Positions 1-6,252 of a stretch of 9,875 nucleotides of DNA are shown piece after piece (position 1 is the stretch's first letter; each line of letters begins with the position of its first letter). Source of the stretch: JBCCFK01 sp965262315 (lineage in GTDB: Bacteria; Actinomycetota; Acidimicrobiia; Acidimicrobiales; UBA8592); the NCBI GenBank assembly GCA_965262315.1, contig CBDHFJ010000121.1, forward strand, positions 1 through 9,875, given 5' to 3'. The position numbers and the translations under genes are program-made. Under the pieces are notes generated by a model. It worked only from the letters and a program-made list of their open reading frames with translations, did not search any database and was not told the DNA's origin.

Positions 1-282
1 GAGGCGGTCTCGGCATCGATCGACACCGCCGAGACTGGCCTCCTCCCCCGACTCGGCCACCTCGACGACCCGGAACTCACGGTCACGCTCGAGTACGTGG
101 TCGCCAAGGCGCTGTTCCTCGACCAGGACCCCGAGGCCGTCGGCCAGGCGTTCTTCGGTGGTCGGATCCGCATCGACGGCGACATGTCCAGGATCTTCCT
201 GCTTCAGACCCTCGAACCCGACGAGGAACAGCAGGCACTGGCCCGCGAGGTCTCGAACCGCCTGGTGGCCCTGACCGCCTGA
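1..282 (+). CDS. SCP2 sterol-carrier-like protein, C-terminal part (5' end outside window)
   Basis: This is the last 93 residues of a plus-strand protein whose frame is open from base 1 and stops with TGA at 280-282. It reads like the C-terminal half of the actinobacterial SCP2 sterol-carrier family. A strand-like segment LTVTLEY is followed by an AKALFLDQDPEAVGQAFF helix, then the glycine-rich strand GGRIRIDGDMSRIF, which matches the family pattern of a basic strand, a G-D-M turn and a hydrophobic helix. SCP2 folds bind lipids or acyl-CoAs in a hydrophobic tunnel, and in actinobacteria they occur alone or fused to enzymes, so the full protein's role cannot be told from this fragment. An internal GTG at 97 is not the real start, because coding-like sequence continues upstream to the edge. 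The family call rests on motif resemblance. The gene converges on the kinase at 311-2233 with only 28 bp between stop codons. Confidence 0.72.
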   Translation, partial: EAVSASIDTAETGLLPRLGHLDDPELTVTLEYVVAKALFLDQDPEAVGQAFFGGRIRIDGDMSRIFLLQTLEPDEEQQALAREVSNRLVALTA

Positions 283-314
283 CCGGTCAGGCGGGTCTGC
301 GACCCGGCGGTCAG
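271..314. terminator. Nested palindrome between convergent genes, likely bidirectional terminator
   Basis: Bases 275-294 form a perfect 20-nt palindrome centred on ACCGGT. A second arrangement is possible: CTGACCGCC (271-279) pairs perfectly with GGCGGTCAG (306-314), and GGGTC-TGC-GACCC (293-305) makes a small inner hairpin. The plus-strand TGA (280-282) lies in the palindrome, and the minus-strand stop (311-313) lies in the outer stem. There is no T-run, which is common for terminators in GC-rich actinobacteria. The position, exactly between two convergent stop codons, supports transcription termination from both sides; the function itself is inferred. Confidence 0.65.
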
Positions 315-2233
315 TTGTCGAGCGCGGTGCTGGTCACGATGCGCACGCAGGACCCGAACAGCACCGTCGTCCCCGAGGGCGGATCGGTGCCGATCACCGG
401 CGTGTTCGCCGGCCCGTCGGTCTCACCGATGCAGAGACCGGCGTTCTCCAACCGCTCGGAGGCGGTGAGGATGTCGAGGCCGGTGACGTCGGGAATCACC
501 ACCGGGGGCGGACCCAACGACACGGTGACGGTCACCTCGGTGTCGCGCTCGAGTTCCGTGCCGGCCGCCGGGTCGACGCTGAGCACCAGGCCCTCGGCCA
601 TCTCGCTGTCGAACTCCTCGGCCTCGATGGCCACCAGCCGCAAGACCGCCAGCTGCGACTGCGCCTCCTCGAAGGTCAACCCGATCAGGTCGTCGGGGGA
701 CCGTCCGCAGCGCAGGCCCGTCGGAGACGACGAGGTCCACAGGCTCGCCGCCGGGGAGCCGCACGGCTGTGGTCAGCACCTCGACCACCACGCCGGCCGC
801 CGCCTCCTCGTCGAAGCGTCGCGTCACCTCGCCGACGGTCAGCTCGGCCCCGGAGAGCCACACCGTGGCGTCCTCGAGGGTCATCCCGACCAGGTTCGTG
901 GGCACGTTCTTGAGCTCGTTGCCCTGGGAGACCCAGTAGGTGACCAGCCCGTCCTCGGCCAGCTCGCTGCCCGCAGGCGGATCGGTGCGCAGGATCGTTC
1001 CGATCTCGGTCCCGTCCTCCCGATCGGCGGCCTCGTCCAACGCCCAGAATCCCTCGACCTGGGTCTCGAACTCGGCGACCGTCAGGCCACGGGCCTCCGG
1101 CACCAGCCGCACCGGCGCATCCGAGCCCGTCTGCGCGGCCCACACGCCAACCCCGGCACCCGCGATCAGCAACGCCATCAGCATCATCCAGGGCCACCGG
1201 CGCCGCTGCTTGCGTTCGCCCTGGCCGGCGGGCTGGACCGCCGCGGCCTTGGCGGCCCGGCGGCGGCCTCGGCGCCCACGGCGACCCTCGTCGGCGGCGA
1301 TGTCGGGCCCGGGCGACGGTGTGATGCCGATCTCGGTGCGATCGCGTTCGGCCACTTGCAGCGGGTCGAAGGAGATCGCACCCGCCAGGGGTAGCGGCTC
1401 CGGCCGGGGAAGATCCTCGGCCGCGGCCATCAGCGCCACATGGAGCGATCCAGCATCAGGGCGGTCATCCGGGTCGATGCGGGTGGCGCGTTCCACCGGT
1501 CCTCGGAGGGACGCGAAGCGGTCGTCGACCTCCACCGGATTCTCGACCCTGGCCATCAGCGTCCCGATGGTGGTGTCGACGTCGTCATAGGGCAGCGCAC
1601 CCGAGATGGCCTCGACCATGACCAGGCCCAGCGAGTAGATGTCGCTCGCTGCGGTCAGTCGCTGGCCCTGCGCCTGTTCGGGCGAGGCGTACCGGACGGT
1701 CCCCAGCACCGTGCCCCCCGGCTCGGTGGCCGAGGCCTCGGCCAGCGCCTTCGCCAACCCGAAGTCGGCGATGCGAACGTGGCCCTCGCTGTCGAACAAC
1801 AGGTTGCCCGTTTGATGTCGCGCTGGACGACGCCTCGCTTGTGGGCGTACTCGAGGCCGCGGGTGGCCTCCAGCGCGATGAGGAGCGTCTGCGACGGTGT
1901 CAGCGGGCCGTTCTGGTCGAGCATGGCCCGCAGGCTGCCGCCGCCCAGGTACTCGGTCACCAGGAACGGGACCTCGTCCTCGCCCCAGTCGTGCACGGCC
2001 ACCACGTTCGGGTGGTTCAGGCCGGCCGCCATCCGGGCCTCGGAACGGAACCGCTCGAGGAACACCTCGTCACCGGCGAGCACCCGGTGGAGCACCTTGA
2101 CCGCGACCTGTCGGCGGAGCTGGGTGTCATCGGCGAGGTAGACCTCGCCGCTGGCACCCACGCCGATCAGCGCTATCAGTCGATACCGACCACCGAGGAC
2201 CCGACCGACATGGTCGCCACGAGACTCGGACAC
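311..2233 (-). CDS. PASTA-domain Ser/Thr protein kinase, PknB-like, with two apparent single-base frameshifts
   Basis: Membrane receptor kinase of the PknB/StkP type, expected to sense muropeptides or lipid II outside and phosphorylate cell-wall and division proteins inside. After two one-base corrections it is 640 aa, normal for the family. The start is GTG at 2233. The kinase domain (about residues 15-270) has the glycine loop IGVGASGEV (23-31), VAVK with Lys46, the alphaC Glu65, the catalytic loop QRDIK (137-141, then P-G-N once corrected), DFG (157-159) and the activation segment GTVRYASPEQ. A basic juxtamembrane stretch leads to one membrane helix (about 348-367). Four PASTA repeats follow (about 375-440, 441-510, 511-577, 578-636); the last has two cysteines (601, 629) that could form a disulfide. 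Frameshifts: one base missing near 1806-1811, just after DIK, and one extra base in the G5 run at 695-699. The catalytic His of HRD reads Gln. Everything beyond both shifts is well conserved, so error is likelier than gene death. It is not in a visible pknA-pknB-type cell-division cluster. Confidence 0.9.
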
Positions 2234-2239
2234 CTGCCG

Positions 2240-2245
2240 AGACTA
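2240..2245 (-). promoter_or_regulatory. -10 element TAGTCT of the kinase gene (leaderless promoter)
   Basis: On the minus strand TAGTCT fits the TANNNT -10 consensus and ends exactly 6 nt before the kinase GTG (2233). This places the transcription start at or within a base of the start codon, so the mRNA would be leaderless. No ribosome-binding sequence precedes the GTG and no -35 match is seen at 17-18 bp. ligA has the same geometry. Confidence 0.5.
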
Positions 2246-2274
2246 CTGCCGGCCACCGCAGGATCGGTGCCACC

Positions 2275-2289
2275 CCGGCCGCTGGCCGG
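2275..2289. repeat. Inverted repeat CCGGCC-GCT-GGCCGG in divergent intergenic region
   Basis: A perfect 6-bp inverted repeat with a 3-nt centre lies between the divergent kinase and membrane-protein promoters. It is GC-only and could arise by chance in this composition. It is recorded as a possible regulator site or as structure in an mRNA leader. Confidence 0.3.
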
Positions 2290-2314
2290 CCCGGGCGCCA
2301 CCTGACTGACCATA

Positions 2315-2328
2315 CGCCCCACGGGGCG
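2315..2328. promoter_or_regulatory. Palindrome CGCCCC-AC-GGGGCG, candidate operator
   Basis: A perfect inverted repeat (6-bp arms, 2-nt centre) ends 2 bp before the candidate -10 box of the gene at 2343. It therefore sits in the -35/-10 spacer, where a bound repressor would block RNA polymerase. No regulator family is assigned. Confidence 0.35.
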
Positions 2329-2330
2329 GG

Positions 2331-2336
2331 CACAAT
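2331..2336 (+). promoter_or_regulatory. Weak -10-like CACAAT before the GTG at 2343
   Basis: CACAAT ends 6 nt before the GTG start, the same spacing as the -10 boxes of the kinase and ligA. The first base deviates from the TANNNT consensus, so it is weaker support for a leaderless promoter. There is no Shine-Dalgarno sequence at proper spacing before the GTG. Confidence 0.35.
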
Positions 2337-2342
2337 GGGTTC

Positions 2343-2840
2343 GTGACCGCACATGCACGCCACGCAGAGATCAGCCGTCTGGAACGGTGGGGCCGCAAGC
2401 TCATCGTGCCGCTGGGGATCGGTGCCGGTGCGGTGATCTTCATCCTCGGCTTCGTGGTCGCCAACACCGGTTCCGACGACGACGTCATCTTCAGCGACCC
2501 CGCCATCGAGGCGTTGTTCCCGGCACGGGGCGACGAGGTCCTCCGCCAGTCCCAGGTGGGGATCGACCTGGTTGCGGGGTACGAGGCCGAGTTGGTCATC
2601 AACGGTGTCGCCATCCCGCCTGACCAGGTCAACGTGCTGCGCAACGCCGAGAACCCCGACGAGAGCGCGGCCGAGGCCGGCACGTTCTCCACCACCATCA
2701 ACCGGTTCCTGTACCAGCCGCTCGAAGGACGGGCCGTGCCCGAGCTGAAGGGCGACGAGAACTGCGTGGTGGCCACGTTCTGGCCGATCGCCGACCCGGA
2801 CGACATCCGCACCACCAGCTGGTGCTTCACGGTTGCCTAG
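2343..2840 (+). CDS. Small single-pass membrane protein of unknown function
   Basis: 165 aa from a GTG start. A short basic N-terminus (RLERWGRK) precedes one membrane helix (about residues 20-41), followed by an acidic, probably extracellular domain of about 120 residues. That domain contains PARGDEVLRQSQVGIDLVAGYEAEL and ends in SWCFTVA. Two cysteines (141 and 161) lie near the end and would be placed to form a disulfide in an extracytoplasmic beta-rich fold. The segment order, with the charged residues before the helix, favours an N-in, C-out signal anchor. I do not recognise a named domain; the GYEAEL...NGV...SWCFTV pattern resembles conserved hypothetical proteins of Acidimicrobiia as I remember them. 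The GTG is chosen because it is the first start in the frame and sits 6 nt after a -10-like box. It is divergent from the kinase and converges on ligA. Confidence 0.82.
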   Translation: MTAHARHAEISRLERWGRKLIVPLGIGAGAVIFILGFVVANTGSDDDVIFSDPAIEALFPARGDEVLRQSQVGIDLVAGYEAELVINGVAIPPDQVNVLRNAENPDESAAEAGTFSTTINRFLYQPLEGRAVPELKGDENCVVATFWPIADPDDIRTTSWCFTVA

Positions 2841-2860
2841 CTGCGCAGTGCGCTAGGGCA
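2834..2860. terminator. Shared hairpin at convergent gene ends
   Basis: CTAGC (2837-2841) pairs with GCTAG (2852-2856). The stem extends with TGC (2834-2836) against GCA (2858-2860) across a single bulged G; the loop is 10 nt. Both stop codons lie in the stem: TAG at 2838-2840 for the plus-strand gene and the complement of TAG at 2853-2855 for ligA. With only 12 bp between the genes, this is the only obvious place for both transcripts to end. There is no T-tract. The stem is short, so stability is modest. Confidence 0.45.
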
Positions 2861-4867
2861 GCTCGCCGGTGGCGAGCAGGTGCTCGAACCCGGCTTCGTC
2901 CAGGATCGGGACGCCGGCCTCTTCGGCCTTGGTGAGCTTCGACGCGCCGGGCGACTCCCCCACCACCACGGCCGTGGTCTTCTTGGACACCGAGCCGGGG
3001 TTCTTGCCGCCGCGGGACTTGATGGCGGCGGCCGCGTCGTCTCGGGAGTAGTTGGCCAAGGTGCCGGTGACCACGACGGTCATGCCCTCGAGGGTCTGAG
3101 CCACGTCGGCCACCTCGGGGCCGTCGAAGTTCACGCCACCGGAACGCAGTTTCTCCACCACCTGCCGATTGCGGTCCTGGGCGAAGAAGTCGTGGACCGC
3201 CTGGGCGATGATCGGCCCCAGACCGTCGACCGCCTGCAACTCGTCGAGCGATGCGTTCATCACCGCGTCCATCGAACCGAAGGCGGTGGCCAACACCTCG
3301 CCGTTGGTGCTGCCCACGTGCGGGATCGACAGGCGAAGATCATGTTGCCCAGCGGCCGGGCTCGTGAGGCGTCGATGGCGGCCTGGAGGTTGGTCACCGA
3401 GGTCTCGCCGAAGCCCTCGAACTCGCGGATGCGGTCGTAGTCGAGGTGGTAGATGTCGCCCACGTCGGTGAGCAGGCCGTCGCTGACGAAGAGATCGACC
3501 CGCTGCTCGCCCAGGTGCTCGATGTCCATGGCGCTGCGTTGGGCGAAGTGTTCGATGCGGCCGCGGACCTGGCGGGGACAGTCGTAGTTCTGGCAGCGAT
3601 GCCGGGCCTCTCCCTCGGGCCGGATCAGCGGCACGCCACAGACCGGGCAGTCGGTGGGGAAGGTCCAGGGCGGCAGGTCGGCCGGGCGCTCGGCGAGCAC
3701 GGGGCCCACGACCTCGGGGATGACCTCGCCGGCGCGGCGCACGATCACCTTGTCGCCGGGCCGAACGTCCTTCTCGGCCACCTGGTCCTGGTTGTGGAGT
3801 GTGGCCGTGGTGACGGTGACGCCACCGACGAACACCGGCTCGAGCCGGGCGAACGGGGTGGCCGAGCCAGCGGCGCCGATCGACACCTCGATGTCGAGGA
3901 GCGTGGTCACCTGCTGTTCGGGCGGCAGCTTGTAGGCGATCGCCCAGCGCGGCGCCTTGGCGGTGCTGCCGAGCTCGCGCTGGCGGCCGAGCGAGTCGAG
4001 CTTTACCACGATGCCGTCGAACTCGTAGTCGAGGTCGTGGCGCCGCTTCTCGAACTCCTCGACGTAGGCGATCACGCCATCGACCCCGTCGGTGATCTGG
4101 CGGGCGTGCTCGTTGACAGGAAGCCCCAGGCTCTTCAGGTACTGCAGCGTCTCGTAGTGCGATTCGAACGTGGGGCCGTCCTCGACCTGGCCCAGCTGGT
4201 ACGACCACATCGACAGGTTGCGGGTGGCGGTGATGGCCGGGTCCTTCTGGCGCAGCGAGCCGGCCGCGGCGTTGCGCGGGTTCACGTACGGCTTCTGCCC
4301 GGCGGCCACGTTGCGGGCGTTGAGGTCGGCGAAGTCAGAGAGGCGCAGGTACACCTCGCCGCGGACCTCGAGCACCGGCGGCGCACCCTCGATGGTCTTG
4401 GGGACCCCGGCGATGGTGGCCACGTTGTGGGTGACGTCCTCACCGGTCCGGCCGTCGCCACGGGTGGCGGCCTGCACGAGCGTGCCGTTCTCGTAGCGGA
4501 TGGAGATGGCGAGGCCGTCGAACTTGAGTTCGCACACCCAGTCGCCGGGGTCGACGTCCTCCCCCAGCCGCCGCTGGAGGCGCTCGGCCCAGCCGGCCAG
4601 CTCGTCGGTGTCGAACGCGTTGTCGAGCGACATCATCGGCACCGCGTGCTGCACGGGCGCGAACTGGGTGCTCGGCGCGCCGCCCACCAGCTGGGTGGGC
4701 GAGTCGGGCGTGACGAGGTCGGGGTGCTGCTCCTCGAGCTCCCGCAGCTCACGCATCAGTGCGTCCCACTCGGCGTCGGGGACGGTTGGCGCGTCCTGCT
4801 CGTAGTACGCCTCGTTGTGCTGGCGGATGATCGTCCGCAGTTCCTCGATGCGCTCTTCCACAGCCAC
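2853..4867 (-). CDS. ligA: NAD+-dependent DNA ligase LigA, with one apparent single-base frameshift
   Basis: Seals nicks in duplex DNA during replication and repair using NAD+. The corrected length is 671 aa, typical for the family. The start is GTG at 4867. Domain Ia begins with the YYEQDAPTVPDAEWDAL motif (21-37). The adenylation domain shows the nucleophile motif ELKFDG with Lys115, then RGEV (169-172), NPRNAAAGSLRQ (196-207) and DGIVVK (284-289). The OB domain has ATPFARLEPVFVGGVTV...ATLHN and GDKVIVRRAGEVIPEV. The zinc finger uses Cys407, 410, 425 and 430. Helix-hairpin-helix repeats and a C-terminal BRCT domain (GMTVVVTGTL onward) follow. After GNMIFA (residue 512) the frame breaks: one G is missing at 3332-3333 (plus strand), and restoring it gives IFALSIPHVG and a seamless HhH/BRCT. 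The OB motif usually written GRTG reads GAAG here. A lone -10 box precedes the start. Confidence 0.97.
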
Positions 4868-4873
4868 GGAAGG

Positions 4874-4879
4874 AATCTA
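4874..4879 (-). promoter_or_regulatory. -10 element TAGATT of ligA (leaderless promoter)
   Basis: TAGATT on the minus strand matches the TANNNT consensus and is separated from the ligA GTG (4867) by exactly 6 nt (CCTTCC). Transcription would start at the GTG itself. No Shine-Dalgarno sequence and no -35 element are visible. Confidence 0.6.
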
Positions 4880-4951
4880 CTCAGCCGCTGTGACGTTTCC
4901 CGGACCATGACGACTGGCTCCGTCGCCCGACCCTCGGCGAGGATGCATGGC

Positions 4952-5845
4952 ATGACCACCGGGTCCCCGGTCGGCGTCGACCGCCTGCTTCCCTGGGTGC
5001 TGCGAGCGCTCTGGCTGGCGCTGCCGTTCACGCTGGGCGCCCAGATCGGCGACGCGCTGGAAGGAACGTCCCGGCCGGTCCAAGTCACCGGCACCGTCGG
5101 CGCCTGGATCGTCTGGGGCATCGGCCTGCTGTTGACGCTGATCCCCCACACCACCACCCTCGGCCCCCTCCGGATCCTGGCGCCGGCCACGCTGGGCGTG
5201 TCGGTCTGGGCCGCGTTGGCCGACGGCGTGTCGGGCTGGACGCTCGCCGCCCTGGCGGTCACCGCAGCCCTGAGTGCCGTGTCCCTCTCCCCCGCCATCG
5301 GGGGCGAGTGGATCAACGGGTCCTCCTACGGCGACGAACGACGCATCCCGCTGCGGCCCCCGGCAGCGATGCTGGCCGGCCCCATCCCCCTGGCCTGGGC
5401 CGCGCTCGTGACCGCTGCGATCGCGGGGGCCCTGCTCCTGGCCGCCAAGCAGTGGATCCTCGGCGTCGTGGTGTCGCTGCTGGCGCTCGGACTTGCGTTC
5501 GTGGTCGGCCGTGCGATGTACCAACTGACGCAGCGCTGGCTGGTGTTCGTGCCCGCCGGCCTGGTGGTCCACGACCACCTCAGCGTCGGCGACCCGGTGC
5601 TGTTCAAGCGCACGGCCATCACCGCGTTCGGCCCCGCGCTCGCCGACACCACCGCCGCCGACCTCACCGTCGGCGCCACGGGGCTCGCACTGGAGATCCT
5701 CGTGCGAGAGCCGGTCGAGATCGCCTACCGGGCCGACGCGGGCGGCACGGTCGAGGTCCGAGCGATCACCGGCGTCGCCTTCACCCCGTCACGCCCCGGC
5801 CTGGTCCTCGACGAGGCAAAACGCCGCAACATCACCGTCGCGTGA
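4952..5845 (+). CDS. Six-helix membrane protein of unknown function with soluble C-terminal domain
   Basis: 297 aa from ATG 4952. About six hydrophobic segments are seen at residues 12-30, 46-66, 74-92, 95-115, 141-165 and 168-190. A soluble tail of about 105 residues follows, beginning RWLVFVPAGLVVHDHLSVGD and containing LFKRTAITAFGPAL and LEILVREPVEIAYR; it looks beta-rich and resembles a PH-like membrane-protein tail only loosely. I do not recognise the family. Start choice: in-frame ATGs lie at 4907, 4943 and 4952; 4952 has an AGGA about 8 nt upstream and gives a clean N-terminus, but 4907 cannot be excluded. The open frame actually extends far upstream, antisense to ligA, which is a GC-rich shadow and not coding. 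It is divergent from ligA, with about 84 bp between starts. Codon use matches the chromosome-like neighbours. Function cannot be inferred. Confidence 0.8.
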   Translation: MTTGSPVGVDRLLPWVLRALWLALPFTLGAQIGDALEGTSRPVQVTGTVGAWIVWGIGLLLTLIPHTTTLGPLRILAPATLGVSVWAALADGVSGWTLAALAVTAALSAVSLSPAIGGEWINGSSYGDERRIPLRPPAAMLAGPIPLAWAALVTAAIAGALLLAAKQWILGVVVSLLALGLAFVVGRAMYQLTQRWLVFVPAGLVVHDHLSVGDPVLFKRTAITAFGPALADTTAADLTVGATGLALEILVREPVEIAYRADAGGTVEVRAITGVAFTPSRPGLVLDEAKRRNITVA

Positions 5846-6252
5846 GCGGAGCGCGCAGCCCCACGACGCACCCGACCACGACGGACCGGATCACTCGCAG
5901 AGGTCACCCCAGAAAGCCTCCGAAGACTTGCGGTGACGTGCGGTTAACGGGACACCGGCGGGGACAGTGATCGGCGATGTCGTCGTCGCCGAGGACTCGC
6001 CCTTCCTGCCCCTGTCCGAGGCCGTCGACGCTGTACTCAAGGCGAGCCTGTCACTGCGTCGGGCGAGGACTGTGCTCGCGTCTCGGAACGAACGAGGTGT
6101 TTCTCGACCACTTCGGCTAGCACCGCGCGTAGCCGGGGTCACGCGGGAGATCCATGGTGCAACAGACGACTCGGCTGAACCTGACTCGAACGAGCTCGGT
6201 GGGCGGGATTGCCCTGGGCCGGTGTCCTCGCCTCCGCCTACTGTGCTCGCTC
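5846..6252. other. 407-bp gene-poor stretch with a possible gene remnant
   Basis: No convincing gene, tRNA or insertion sequence is seen here. From GTG 5967 to about 6078 the plus strand reads with strongly G/C-ending codons (VIGDVVVAEDSPFLPLSEAV, then DAVLKASLSLRRARTVLA). The bias fades after about 6080 and the frame runs on into the 5' part of the secreted-protein gene as a shadow, so a decayed gene fragment is possible. A 6-bp hairpin, CGGCTA (6114-6119) with TAGCCG (6130-6135) around a 10-nt loop, lies downstream. TGCGGT occurs twice at 5929-5944. The remainder shows no structure I can name. Confidence 0.4.
6239..6244 (+). promoter_or_regulatory. Candidate -10 element TACTGT for the secreted FG-GAP protein
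   Basis: TACTGT fits TANNNT and lies 8 nt before ATG 6253, close to the spacing expected of a near-leaderless transcript. It supports 6253 rather than the upstream ATG at 6154 as the start. There is no -35 match. Confidence 0.35.

Noticed and set aside
685..1590. Several long open frames on both strands within the kinase gene
   Set aside because: Arg/Gly/Pro-rich shadows of the PASTA and linker coding frame.
1800..1815. Programmed ribosomal frameshift in the kinase
   Set aside because: No slippery heptamer or downstream structure, and the shift falls in the middle of the catalytic core; a one-base error is simpler.
3446..4900. Very long plus-strand open frame (continuing to 5845) antisense to ligA
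   Set aside because: It is the mirror of ligA codon bias in GC-rich DNA; the translation is low-complexity and only the part after about 4950 looks like a real protein.
5891..6142. Minus-strand open frame of 83 codons
   Set aside because: Ser/Arg/Thr-rich, without protein-like pattern, start signal or recognisable motif.
6154..6252. ATG 6154 as the start of the secreted protein
   Set aside because: It would place 33 residues before a textbook signal peptide; ATG 6253 gives a proper n-region and follows a -10-like box. Not fully excluded.
5846..6252. tRNA or other structured RNA gene in the gene-poor stretch
   Set aside because: No cloverleaf, T-loop GTTCGAATC-like box or riboswitch-like core could be found on either strand by eye.
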